A stretch of 12,975 nt of DNA, taken from NCBI GenBank assembly GCA_002390155.1, contig DGOS01000105.1:11168-24142 (forward strand). Reading direction: 5' to 3'. Shown one piece after another: positions 6,946-12,975 of this stretch. The notes under the pieces were generated by a model, which saw only the letters and a list, made by a program, of their open reading frames with translations, did no database searches and was not told the DNA's origin. Source of the DNA: Hyphomicrobiaceae bacterium UBA4460 (GTDB lineage Bacteria > Pseudomonadota > Alphaproteobacteria > Rhizobiales > Methyloligellaceae). Every line of letters starts with the position of its first letter. Position 1 is the stretch's first letter. The position numbers and the translations under genes were made by a program.

Positions 6946-8322
6946 ATGCAAACCAATTTCAACGCACTTCAGCTTGGGGACCCGACGATCGCGCGCGCGG
7001 ACGAGATCTTGCGCCGCTGCGTCCATTGCGGGCTGTGCACCGCGACGTGTCCGACCTACGTGCTGACCGGCGACGAGCGCGACAGCCCGCGCGGGCGCAT
7101 CTACTTCATGAAGCAGATGTTCGAGGGTCGCGATGTGACCCCGTCGACCGTGCGTCACGTCGACCGCTGCCTTTCGTGCTTGGGCTGCATGACGACCTGC
7201 CCGAGCGGTGTCGACTATATGCATCTCGTCGATCTCGCCCGGGTGCGCATCGAGCAACGTGGGCATCGGAGCCCCAACCGGCGCATGATGCGTTGGTTCC
7301 TCAGCCGGACCCTGCCGAACCCGAACCGGTTCAAGGCCATGCTCGTGCTCGGCTGGTTCGCCAAGCCGTTCCGTAACGTGTTCGCCAAACTCGGTTTCCG
7401 CCGTACGGCAGCGGCGCTGGCGCTCGTGCCCAAGGGCGCGTTGAAGCTGAAGATCCTCAAGCCGAAATCCGCCTTCAATCCCAAGGCGCCCCAGCCGAAG
7501 CGCGTGGCCCTGATGCTGGGCTGCGTGCAGGAGGTTTTGGCGCCACAGATCAATCAAGCGACGATCCGGCTTCTGCGGCGTCACGGGATCGATGTCGTGG
7601 TGGTGAAGGACGAGGGCTGCTGCGGTGCGCTGACCCATGGCCTTGGCCGCGAGGAAGAAGCGCGCGCCTATGCGCGCCACAATATCGACGCCTGGACCGC
7701 GGTCATGCGCGAGCGCCTGCTGGACGGCATCATCGTCACGGCCGGCGGCTGCGGCACCATGCTCAAGGATTACGGCAATCTGCTCTCGCGCGACCGGGGC
7801 TACGCCGAACGCGCCGAATATGTCTCAGGGCTCGCCCGCGACATCACCGAGTTCCTTGACGAGATCGGCCTCAATCCGCCCGTGATGTGGACCGGTCTCA
7901 AAGTGGCCTACCACTCCGCCTGCTCGCTCGGCCATGGCCAGAAGCTGGATCGGCTGCCGCGGGAGCTGCTGGAGCAGGCCGGCTACACGCTGACCGATAT
8001 TCCCGAGGGGCATCTGTGCTGCGGCTCCGCCGGCACCTACAACATTCTGGAGCCGGAGCTGGCCGGCCAGCTGCGCGACCGCAAGCTCAAGAATATCGAG
8101 TCCATCGCCCCCGAGGTCGTCGTAACCGGCAATATTGGCTGCATGACCCAGCTCAAGGAGGGCGTGAACGTGCCTTTTGTCCACACCGTGGAGCTGCTGG
8201 ACTGGGCCACGGGCGGCCCATGCCCGCCGGCGCTTTCCAAGCTGCGCGGCCGCGCCAATCCCATCGAGGCGCTGGTCGAGATGGCCAAGGCGGCGGCCAA
8301 GGAGCGCGAGCTGGCCAGCTGA
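6946..8322 (+). CDS. glcF: Glycolate oxidase iron-sulfur subunit GlcF
   Basis: 458-residue electron-transfer subunit that relays electrons from the GlcD/GlcE flavins to membrane quinones. Two ferredoxin-type 4Fe-4S motifs are intact: Cys25, 28, 31, 35 (CVHCGLCTATCP) and Cys75, 78, 81, 85 (CLSCLGCMTTCP). Two CCG cysteine-rich domains follow: LGCVQ (192-196) with DEGCCGALTHG (222-232), and HSACSLGHGQ with HLCCGSAGTYN near the C-terminus, plus NIGCMTQL. A basic linker (about 105-185) connects the ferredoxin part to the CCG part and could contact membrane or partner subunits (inference). The start is ATG at 6946; no strong Shine-Dalgarno sequence is visible in the 9-nt gap, so translation is probably coupled to glcE. 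It is the last gene of glcDEF; a 79-nt gap with a hairpin follows. Confidence 0.96.
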   Translation: MQTNFNALQLGDPTIARADEILRRCVHCGLCTATCPTYVLTGDERDSPRGRIYFMKQMFEGRDVTPSTVRHVDRCLSCLGCMTTCPSGVDYMHLVDLARVRIEQRGHRSPNRRMMRWFLSRTLPNPNRFKAMLVLGWFAKPFRNVFAKLGFRRTAAALALVPKGALKLKILKPKSAFNPKAPQPKRVALMLGCVQEVLAPQINQATIRLLRRHGIDVVVVKDEGCCGALTHGLGREEEARAYARHNIDAWTAVMRERLLDGIIVTAGGCGTMLKDYGNLLSRDRGYAERAEYVSGLARDITEFLDEIGLNPPVMWTGLKVAYHSACSLGHGQKLDRLPRELLEQAGYTLTDIPEGHLCCGSAGTYNILEPELAGQLRDRKLKNIESIAPEVVVTGNIGCMTQLKEGVNVPFVHTVELLDWATGGPCPPALSKLRGRANPIEALVEMAKAAAKERELAS

Positions 8323-8356
8323 CGCGGCCTTGCTTGCTGCCCAAGGTGCGATGGGC

Positions 8357-8386
8357 TAGAACGCGGCGGCTGGAGCCCTTTAGAAT
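8357..8386 (+). promoter_or_regulatory. Candidate hisS promoter with -10 box overlapping a GANTC site
   Basis: TAGAAT at 8381-8386 matches the -10 consensus at five of six bases, with a poor -35 (TAGAAC, 8357-8362) at 18-nt spacing. A start near 8393 would leave a leader under about 12 nt before the hisS ATG, agreeing with the lack of a Shine-Dalgarno sequence. The box overlaps GAATC (8383-8387), a target of the alphaproteobacterial CcrM methylase. The call is tentative because the -35 is weak and the same bases form part of a hairpin loop. Confidence 0.3.
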
Positions 8387-8398
8387 CAGCCGCATTTT
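8366..8398 (+). terminator. Hairpin between glcF and hisS; possible weak terminator or attenuating structure
   Basis: GCGGCTG (8366-8372) pairs perfectly with CAGCCGC (8387-8393), leaving a 14-nt loop, and is followed by ATTTT (8394-8398). The T run is short and the loop large, so this would be a weak intrinsic terminator for glcDEF. The hairpin ends 8 nt before the hisS start codon and could instead affect hisS translation. It shares bases with the candidate hisS promoter. Confidence 0.35.
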
Positions 8399-8401
8399 CC
8401 C

Positions 8402-9931
8402 ATGAGCAAGAACGACAAAAAGCCCGGCGCCGAGGCCGCCGACTCTCGCCCAGAGGCAAAAAGTCCTCGTACAGAGGCACGCCTGCCGAAGGGGCTGCAG
8501 GATACGCCTGCGCCTGAAATCCGCACCACCGAGGCGATGCTCGGCACGATCAAGGGCGTATTCGAGGCCTACGGCTTCGAGCCGCTCGATACGCCCGCCA
8601 TCGAATATACCGACGCGCTCGGCAAGTTCCTGCCCGATCAGGATCGGCCCAATGAGGGCGTGTTCTCCTTCCAGGATGAAGACGAGCAATGGCTGTCGCT
8701 GCGCTACGACCTGACGGCGCCGCTCGCCCGCTACGTGGCGGAGAACTATCAAGGTCTGCCCAAGCCCTTGCGCCGCTATCAGGTGGGACCCGTTTGGCGC
8801 AACGAGAAGCCGGGCCCCGGCCGCTTCCGTCAGTTCATGCAGTTCGATGCCGATACGGTGGGTGCAGGGTCCATCGCGGCGGACGCGGAGATGTGCATGC
8901 TCGCCGCCGATACGCTGGAGGCGCTCGGCATCAAGCGTGGCGACTACGTGGTGAAGATCGGCAGCCGCAAGATTCTCGATGGCGTGCTGGAACGGGCCGG
9001 CGTGAGTGCAAAGGACAAAGGCCAACACCTCACAGTGCTGCGTGCCATCGACAAGCTCGACCGACTTGGTGTCGAGGGCGTGCGTTTGCTTTTAGGCAAG
9101 GGCCGCAAGGACGAGTCCGGCGACTTCACAAAAGGCGCCGATCTCGATCAGAAACAAATCGACGCCATCATCGAATTCGTCGAGGCGTCGGGCGGTGATC
9201 GCGACCAGACACTCGCCGCCCTAAAGACGCTCGTCGCTGGGTCCGCCATCGGTGAAGAAGGTGTCGCCGAGGTGACGGCGATGCACGACCTCCTGACCGC
9301 GGCAGATTTTGGCTCGAACCGCGTCGTCATCGATCCATCCGTCGTGCGCGGGCTGGAGTACTACACGGGCCCGGTGTTCGAAGCGGAGCTGACGGCCTCG
9401 ATCAAGGACAAGCGCGGACAGACCATACGTCTCGGCTCGGTGGTGAGCGGCGGCCGCTACGATGGCTTGGTGGAGCGCTTCACCGGCGAGCACGTGCCGG
9501 CGACCGGTGTCTCGGTCGGCGTGTCGCGGCTCCTGTTCGGATTGCAGCTTCTCGGCAAGTGCACGGGCGACGAGACCTGCGGTCCCGTCGTCGTGCTCGT
9601 CTTCGATAAGGATCGCCTGGCCGACTATCAGAAGATGGTGCAGGAGCTTCGCGGTGCCGGTATTCGCGCCGAGCTTTATCTCGGCTCCTCCGGCATGAAG
9701 GCGCAGATGAAATATGCCGACAAGCGCGGCGCCCCGTGCGTCATCATTCAGGGCGGCGATGAGAAAGAGCGCGGCGAGGTGCAGATCAAGGATCTCGTGC
9801 TCGGCGCCGGGCTCTCCAAGATTGAAGACCGCGACGAATACAAGAAGAAGCAGGCCGAGGCGCAGTTCGCCGTGCCCGAAGCCGATCTCGTCGCTGGCGT
9901 CCGCAAAGTCCTCGACCGTCACAAGGCGTGA
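8402..9931 (+). CDS. hisS: Histidyl-tRNA synthetase
   Basis: 509-residue class II aminoacyl-tRNA synthetase that charges tRNA-His. After a charged, disordered-looking leader (1-27) come [12 protein letters not shown] (28-39), motif 2 from [20 protein letters not shown] (124-143) into [11 protein letters not shown] (144-154), the histidine-binding signature [11 protein letters not shown] (316-326), [12 protein letters not shown] (349-360), motif 3 around GVSVGVSRL (369-377), and an anticodon-binding domain from about 394. The [12 protein letters not shown] form of motif 2 differs from the E. coli form (HERPQ-type) and is typical of the alphaproteobacterial enzyme; the length also exceeds E. 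coli HisRS (424). There is no good Shine-Dalgarno sequence before the ATG at 8402, and no other in-frame Met occurs until residue 46, inside the catalytic domain, so the start stands. hisZ begins 4 nt after the stop. Confidence 0.96.
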   Translation: MSKNDKKPGAEAADSRPEAKSPRTEARLPKGLQDTPAPEIRTTEAMLGTIKGVFEAYGFEPLDTPAIEYTDALGKFLPDQDRPNEGVFSFQDEDEQWLSLRYDLTAPLARYVAENYQGLPKPLRRYQVGPVWRNEKPGPGRFRQFMQFDADTVGAGSIAADAEMCMLAADTLEALGIKRGDYVVKIGSRKILDGVLERAGVSAKDKGQHLTVLRAIDKLDRLGVEGVRLLLGKGRKDESGDFTKGADLDQKQIDAIIEFVEASGGDRDQTLAALKTLVAGSAIGEEGVAEVTAMHDLLTAADFGSNRVVIDPSVVRGLEYYTGPVFEAELTASIKDKRGQTIRLGSVVSGGRYDGLVERFTGEHVPATGVSVGVSRLLFGLQLLGKCTGDETCGPVVVLVFDKDRLADYQKMVQELRGAGIRAELYLGSSGMKAQMKYADKRGAPCVIIQGGDEKERGEVQIKDLVLGAGLSKIEDRDEYKKKQAEAQFAVPEADLVAGVRKVLDRHKA

Positions 9932-9935
9932 GTTT

Positions 9936-11111
9936 ATGACCGCGGAATCGGCCAAAGCATTCGAGGCCCTCGAAGGCCAGGCACGGGCGCTGCTCGACCT
10001 GTTCGCGCGCGCCGGCTACGAGCCCGTGGCTCCGGCCATCATCCAGCCGGCCGGGGTGTTCCTCGACCAGATCGGTGAGCAGGTGCGCGGACGCACCTAT
10101 GTGTTCACCGATCTTGCCGGGGAGGAGCTGTGCCTCCGGCCCGACCTTACCGTGCCGGTGTCGCGGCTCTACCTGGAGCGGCACCCGCAAGCAGATGAGC
10201 AAGCCCGCTATAGCTATAACGGCCCCGCCTTCCGCTTTCAGCCGCTGGGGCCGAGCGCCACGCATCCGCGCGAGTTCCGTCAGGCGGGCATCGAATGTTT
10301 CGGTGTGCCCGACAAAGAGAACGCCGATATCGAGATGATCCGGCTCGCCGTCGAGGCGGTGAAGAGCGCTGGGCTTCGCGACTTCTCCTTGCGCTTCGGC
10401 GACATCGCGCTGTTTTACGCGTTGGTCGATGCACTTCAGCTACCCAAACGCTGGCGCAACAAGCTACGCCACTATTTCTGGCGTCCGCCCGTGTTCCACG
10501 CGCTGCTCGACAGGATCGCGCAAGGCACGCGCCCGGAGCCGGACACGCTGGCCACGGCGCTGGCCGACAAGATCGCCAGCGCCGACCAGGCGCGCGCCGA
10601 GGAGATCGTGGCGGCGTATCTCGATGCGCAAGGCATCCCGCTTGCCGGCAACCGGTCCTTGCGCGAGATCGCAGAACGCCTGCTCGATCATGCGGCGGAC
10701 TTGCGCGCCGATCCGCTGCCGCAGGAAGTGGGTACGGTCATCGACTATGTCCTGACCGTATCGGCTCCGCCGCGCGAGGCGTGCGACAAGCTCGCGATGA
10801 TCGCCAAGGGTGCCGGGCTCGACATCGACGCAGGCCTCGGCGCGATCTCGCGCCGCTTCGACCGTCTCGAAGGTGAGGGGGTTGATCTTTCGCGTGCGAC
10901 CTTCACCGCCGAGTTCGGCCGCAAGCTCGAATATTATTCGGGGCTGGTCTTCCAGATCGAGGCGAAGGGGCTCGACGAGACTGAGCCGGTCGCCGGCGGC
11001 GGCCGTTACGACAATCTTCTGACGGCGCTTGGCGCACCGCGTCCCGTGCCCGCCGTGGGTTCGGCCATTCACACCGAGCGTTTGCTCGCCGCCGTGGAAG
11101 GAGGCGCGTGA
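9936..11111 (+). CDS. hisZ: ATP phosphoribosyltransferase regulatory subunit HisZ
   Basis: 391-residue paralogue of histidyl-tRNA synthetase that lacks the anticodon-binding domain and acts as the obligatory partner of short-form HisG, giving activity and histidine feedback control. It keeps the synthetase fold: LRPDLTVPVSRLYL (67-80), a motif-2-like stretch YNGPAFRFQPLGPS (94-107) then HPREFRQAGIECFG (110-123), RKLEYYSG (329-336) corresponding to the RGLEYYTG of HisS, and GGGRYDNLL near the C-terminus. The Glu of the synthetase FRxE motif is replaced (FRFQ), consistent with loss of aminoacylation. The same frame is open upstream to 9714 inside hisS, but the ATG at 9936 is right: AAGG at 9923-9926 lies 9 nt upstream and HisZ homology begins there. 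Its TGA shares its last base with the hisG ATG. Confidence 0.95.
   Translation: MTAESAKAFEALEGQARALLDLFARAGYEPVAPAIIQPAGVFLDQIGEQVRGRTYVFTDLAGEELCLRPDLTVPVSRLYLERHPQADEQARYSYNGPAFRFQPLGPSATHPREFRQAGIECFGVPDKENADIEMIRLAVEAVKSAGLRDFSLRFGDIALFYALVDALQLPKRWRNKLRHYFWRPPVFHALLDRIAQGTRPEPDTLATALADKIASADQARAEEIVAAYLDAQGIPLAGNRSLREIAERLLDHAADLRADPLPQEVGTVIDYVLTVSAPPREACDKLAMIAKGAGLDIDAGLGAISRRFDRLEGEGVDLSRATFTAEFGRKLEYYSGLVFQIEAKGLDETEPVAGGGRYDNLLTALGAPRPVPAVGSAIHTERLLAAVEGGA
11098..11104 (+). promoter_or_regulatory. Ribosome-binding site of hisG
   Basis: AAGGAGG lies 6 nt before the ATG at 11111 and only 3 nt before the in-frame GTG at 11108. This near-perfect anti-Shine-Dalgarno match, the strongest in the window, decides the start in favour of 11111. 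It sits inside the last codons of hisZ. Confidence 0.8.
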
Positions 11112-11812
11112 TGTCTTCTCCGGCGCTTGTCATCGCCGTCCCGTCCAAGGGGCGCCTGAAAGAAAAGGCCGCCGCGCTGTTCGAGCAGGGCGGCATGCCC
11201 TTGCGCGTAAAGGGCCATGAGCGCGGCTATCGCGGCCAGCTCGAAGGGCTTCCCGACGTTGAGGTGGAGTACACCTCCGCGGCGGAGATCGTGCATCAGC
11301 TGCGGGCGGGCCGCGTGCACCTCGGTATCACCGGCGAGGATCTGGTGCGTGAGACCCTCACCGACGTGGACGGCACGGTGGAGTTCCTGAAACCGCTCGG
11401 GTTCGGCCATGCCGATGTGATCGTCGCCGTACCGGAATGCTGGATCGACGTGGCTTCCATGGCGGACCTGGAAGACGTGGCCGAGCAATTCGCGCGGTCC
11501 CACGGCCGCCGCCTGCGCGTTGCGACCAAGTACATGAACCTGACGCGGCGCTTCTTCGCGAAGAAGGGCGTCACCGGCTATCGCATTGTCGAGAGCGTCG
11601 GAGCGACCGAAGCGACGCCCGCCACGGGCACGTCCGAGCTGATCGTCGACATCACCTCGACGGGCACGACGCTGAAGGCGAACCACCTGAAGGTGCTGGA
11701 GGACGGACTGATCCTGCAATCGCAAGCGCACCTGCTGGCGGCGAAGACCGGCGTGTGGGATGCGCGTGCGCGCGAATTGCGCGAGGCCGTTCTTGGTGCG
11801 CTCTCCAAGTAA
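11111..11812 (+). CDS. hisG: ATP phosphoribosyltransferase catalytic subunit, short form
   Basis: 233-residue enzyme for the first step of histidine synthesis, joining ATP and PRPP to make phosphoribosyl-ATP. It is the short form without the C-terminal regulatory domain, which explains the need for HisZ next door. Motifs are IAVPSKGRLKEKAAALF (8-24), VEYTSAAEIVHQLRAG (52-67), LGITGEDLVRE (71-81), VATKYMNLTRRFF (137-149) and the PRPP loop IVDITSTGTTLKANHLKVLE (178-197). Start and stop of the hisZ-hisG junction overlap as TGATG, so both subunits are probably made in linked amounts, fitting a hetero-oligomeric complex. No attenuator or histidine-rich leader peptide was seen upstream of hisS. The remaining his pathway genes are not in the window. 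Confidence 0.96.
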   Translation: MSSPALVIAVPSKGRLKEKAAALFEQGGMPLRVKGHERGYRGQLEGLPDVEVEYTSAAEIVHQLRAGRVHLGITGEDLVRETLTDVDGTVEFLKPLGFGHADVIVAVPECWIDVASMADLEDVAEQFARSHGRRLRVATKYMNLTRRFFAKKGVTGYRIVESVGATEATPATGTSELIVDITSTGTTLKANHLKVLEDGLILQSQAHLLAAKTGVWDARARELREAVLGALSK

Positions 11813-11814
11813 TT

Positions 11815-11904
11815 GGTCATGGCCGGGCTTGTCCCGGCCATCCATGACCTGGCTCTCTGCACTCCGGTAAATCGTGGATCCCCGGCCCAAGGCCGGGCAT
11901 GACC
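11815..11904. repeat. Bipartite palindromic intergenic repeat (REP/BIME-like)
   Basis: Two 30-nt units, 11815-11844 and 11875-11904, are inverted copies of each other, matching at 24 of 30 positions across a 30-nt spacer. Each unit holds its own hairpin: GGCCGGG/CCCGGCC with loop CTTGT in the left unit (stem 11821-11827 partly extended by flanking bases), and CCCGGCC/GGCCGGG with loop CAA (11881-11897) in the right. The outer ends GGTCATG and CATGACC also pair. Such elements with GGCCGGG and CCCGGCC arms are common between genes in Hyphomicrobiales. It starts 2 nt after the hisG stop and could protect the 3' end of the his message, but there is no T run for intrinsic termination. Confidence 0.85.
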
Positions 11905-11971
11905 AGAGTAGGTCCCACTTCACCCTTAGGTGAATGGCGGTCGGGTCCGGTAGAGGCTAGTCTCCGCAGCC

Positions 11972-12676
11972 ATGTTCGCTCGTCTTGCACTTGCAGGGGC
12001 TTTGCTCGCCGCCTCCATATCCGCCGCCGCCGCTGCGCCCGCGCGCGTTGTCATTTTGCGTGGCGGCGAGACGGCCGCCGACGGGACGTTGTGCGAGATC
12101 GGCAAGCAGCGGGCGCAGGCGCTTCAGTTCAATTATCTCGGCGAGAAGGCGGCCAAGCCCTTGTTCACCGAGGACGAGCCGCCCGCTTTCGTCTTTGCTA
12201 TCACGCCGTCCACGGCGGCTCTGGCCACGCCTGCGACGAAGAGCTGGGGTAAGCCCGTCATCTTCTATTCGGTACTGCCGCAAGCCAACAACAAAAAGAC
12301 GGTCGAGGCGCTGAACGAGCGTACGCGCGAGGCGGCGGGCAACATCCTCAACAATCCCGCGCTGAAGGGAAAGACCGTGGTGATGGTGTGGGAGCGCACG
12401 CATATCGCCGACAAGGCGCTCGATGCCAAATATGAGCGCGAGGCCTCGGTGACACTGCGCCAGCTGTTCCATCTCGACATCCTGCCCGGCGTGCCGCGCG
12501 AGTGGCCGGAGGACAATCACGATTATTTCTGGATTCTCGACTTCCCCGAGAACTCAAACGTGCCGGTGAAGTTCGAGATGGTGAAGCAGGAATTCGGCAA
12601 GTCCTTCCCCAAAGTCCCGGCAAACGATTGGGGCGAGCCCAGCGGACTGGGCCCCGACAGCGGCTGCGCGCCGTAG
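11972..12676 (+). CDS. Predicted secreted histidine-phosphatase-fold protein lacking catalytic histidines
   Basis: 234-residue protein with a clear signal peptide (MFARLALAGALLAASISAAA, cleavage near Ala22). The mature part resembles a bacterial branch of the histidine phosphatase (phosphoglycerate mutase-like) superfamily: VVILRGGETAADG (26-38), then LCEIGKQRAQAL (40-51), equivalent to RHGE...LSxxGxxRAxxL; FAITPS (75-80); GKTVVMVWERTHI (133-145), equivalent to GKxVLxxWEHxxI; and WPEDNHDYFWILDF (178-191), equivalent to WPDDxFDxVWVL. The phosphohistidine nucleophile is Gly31 and the second His is Arg142, so phosphatase activity is unlikely; a binding or structural role is possible. The reading frame is intact, so it is not an obvious pseudogene. 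The upstream Shine-Dalgarno sequence is weak (AGAGG, 15 nt). It stands alone between the repeat and the convergent groL. Family assignment is from motif memory and needs a profile search. Confidence 0.7.
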   Translation: MFARLALAGALLAASISAAAAAPARVVILRGGETAADGTLCEIGKQRAQALQFNYLGEKAAKPLFTEDEPPAFVFAITPSTAALATPATKSWGKPVIFYSVLPQANNKKTVEALNERTREAAGNILNNPALKGKTVVMVWERTHIADKALDAKYEREASVTLRQLFHLDILPGVPREWPEDNHDYFWILDFPENSNVPVKFEMVKQEFGKSFPKVPANDWGEPSGLGPDSGCAP

Positions 12677-12688
12677 CCTAACCTCAAC

Positions 12689-12719
12689 AAAAAAGGGGCG
12701 GCCCTTAAAGCCGCCCCTT
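12689..12719 (-). terminator. Intrinsic terminator of groL
   Basis: Read on the minus strand, AAGGGGCGGC pairs with GCCGCCCCTT (12710-12719 with 12693-12702) around a 7-nt loop and runs directly into six T (A run at 12689-12694). It lies about 30 nt past the groL stop, so it should end groL transcription. On the plus strand only TT follows the stem, so it is at best a poor terminator for the convergent gene ending at 12676. Confidence 0.9.
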
Positions 12720-12749
12720 CGCATTCTCAGGATGCTCGCCGTTGCCGGC

Positions 12750-12975
12750 TTACATCATGTCCATGCCGCCCATGCCGCCCGGAGGCATGCCAGGCATGGC
12801 CGGCTCGTCCTTCTTCGGCGACTCGGCGACGCCCGCCTCGGTGGTCACAAGGAGGCCGGCAACGGATGCTGCATCCTGCAGCGCCGTGCGCACGACCTTG
12901 GCCGGGTCGATGATGCCCTTCGAGATCAGGTCGACATAAGTGTCCTTCTGGGCGTCGTAGCCGAAGGACGGCGAC
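12750..12975 (-). CDS. groL: 60 kDa chaperonin GroEL, C-terminal 75 residues (partial)
   Basis: The fragment reads into the window from the right and ends at TAA (12750-12752). It matches the GroEL equatorial C-terminus: [53 protein letters not shown], then the tail [15 protein letters not shown]. GroEL forms the 14-subunit ATP-driven protein-folding chamber in the cytoplasm with GroES. Two points differ from the common form: [11 protein letters not shown] where TEAMVAELPKK is usual, and a tail with Pro and ending in MDMM. Hyphomicrobiales often carry several groEL copies, so this may be a less conserved paralogue. groES would lie beyond the right edge if the usual order holds. Confidence 0.95.
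   Translation of the reverse strand, partial: SPSFGYDAQKDTYVDLISKGIIDPAKVVRTALQDAASVAGLLVTTEAGVAESPKKDEPAMPGMPPGGMGGMDMM

Noticed and set aside
6616..7680. 354-codon minus-strand open frame across the glcE/glcF junction
   Set aside because: Antisense to two confirmed genes, with no recognisable domain; composition shadow.
9714..9935. 74-codon upstream extension of the hisZ frame inside hisS
   Set aside because: The extra part is an out-of-frame reading of hisS and is Arg/Ser-rich; HisZ homology and a ribosome-binding site support the ATG at 9936.
11815..11844. Left palindrome considered as an intrinsic terminator for hisG
   Set aside because: No T run follows the stem, and a matching inverted unit downstream fits a repeat element better.
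11069..11923. 284-codon minus-strand open frame through hisG and the intergenic repeat
   Set aside because: Antisense to hisG and extends through the palindromic repeat; no family resemblance.
1..12975. CRISPR array, tRNA or rRNA genes, insertion sequence, phage or defence system
   Set aside because: No regularly spaced repeats, cloverleaf sequences, transposase motifs or defence-gene domains were found on either strand.

Overview
This 12,975-base window is GC-rich chromosomal DNA, most likely from an alphaproteobacterium of the order Hyphomicrobiales (Rhizobiales). The evidence is the glcDEF glycolate oxidase genes, the hisS-hisZ-hisG order with a short-form HisG that needs HisZ, the alphaproteobacterial-type histidyl-tRNA synthetase, a GroEL with a Met/Gly-rich tail, and a GGCCGGG...CCCGGCC palindromic intergenic repeat of a kind common in this group. 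Genus-level placement cannot be supported from this sequence.

Layout. (1) Bases 1-2672, minus strand: two surface-polysaccharide genes, a membrane-anchored WbpM/CapD-type UDP-GlcNAc 4,6-dehydratase followed after 3 nt by a WecA/WbpL-type polyprenyl-phosphate sugar-1-phosphate transferase that runs off the left edge. (2) Bases 2900-4030, plus strand: a lone TRAP-transporter substrate-binding protein with TakP-like (2-oxo acid) features and no membrane subunits nearby. (3) Bases 4172-8322, plus strand: glcD, glcE and glcF, the three subunits of membrane-associated glycolate oxidase, closely spaced (4-nt overlap, then a 9-nt gap). (4) Bases 8402-11812, plus strand: hisS, hisZ and hisG, also tightly coupled (4-nt gap, then a TGATG overlap). 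These give histidyl-tRNA synthetase and the two-protein ATP phosphoribosyltransferase that starts histidine synthesis. (5) Bases 11815-11904: a bipartite palindromic repeat. (6) Bases 11972-12676, plus strand: a predicted secreted member of the histidine-phosphatase fold that has lost the expected catalytic histidines. (7) Bases 12689-12719: an intrinsic terminator serving the convergent groL gene, whose last 75 codons occupy the right edge on the minus strand.

How the genes work together. The minus-strand pair would make a 4-keto-6-deoxy UDP-sugar and load a derived sugar phosphate onto undecaprenyl phosphate, starting O-antigen or capsule repeat units. GlcDEF oxidises glycolate (possibly also D-lactate) to the 2-oxo acid and passes electrons to the quinone pool; the neighbouring TakP-like protein may bind a related 2-oxo acid or hydroxy acid. 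HisS and HisZ are paralogues encoded side by side, one charging tRNA-His and one acting as the regulatory subunit for HisG.

Most of the window is ordinary housekeeping and metabolic DNA, and I found no convincing new multi-gene system. The items most worth a second look are the apparently inactive secreted histidine phosphatase, the bipartite repeat with compensatory base changes, the orphan TRAP binding protein beside glcDEF, and possible regulatory structures upstream of glcD and hisS.
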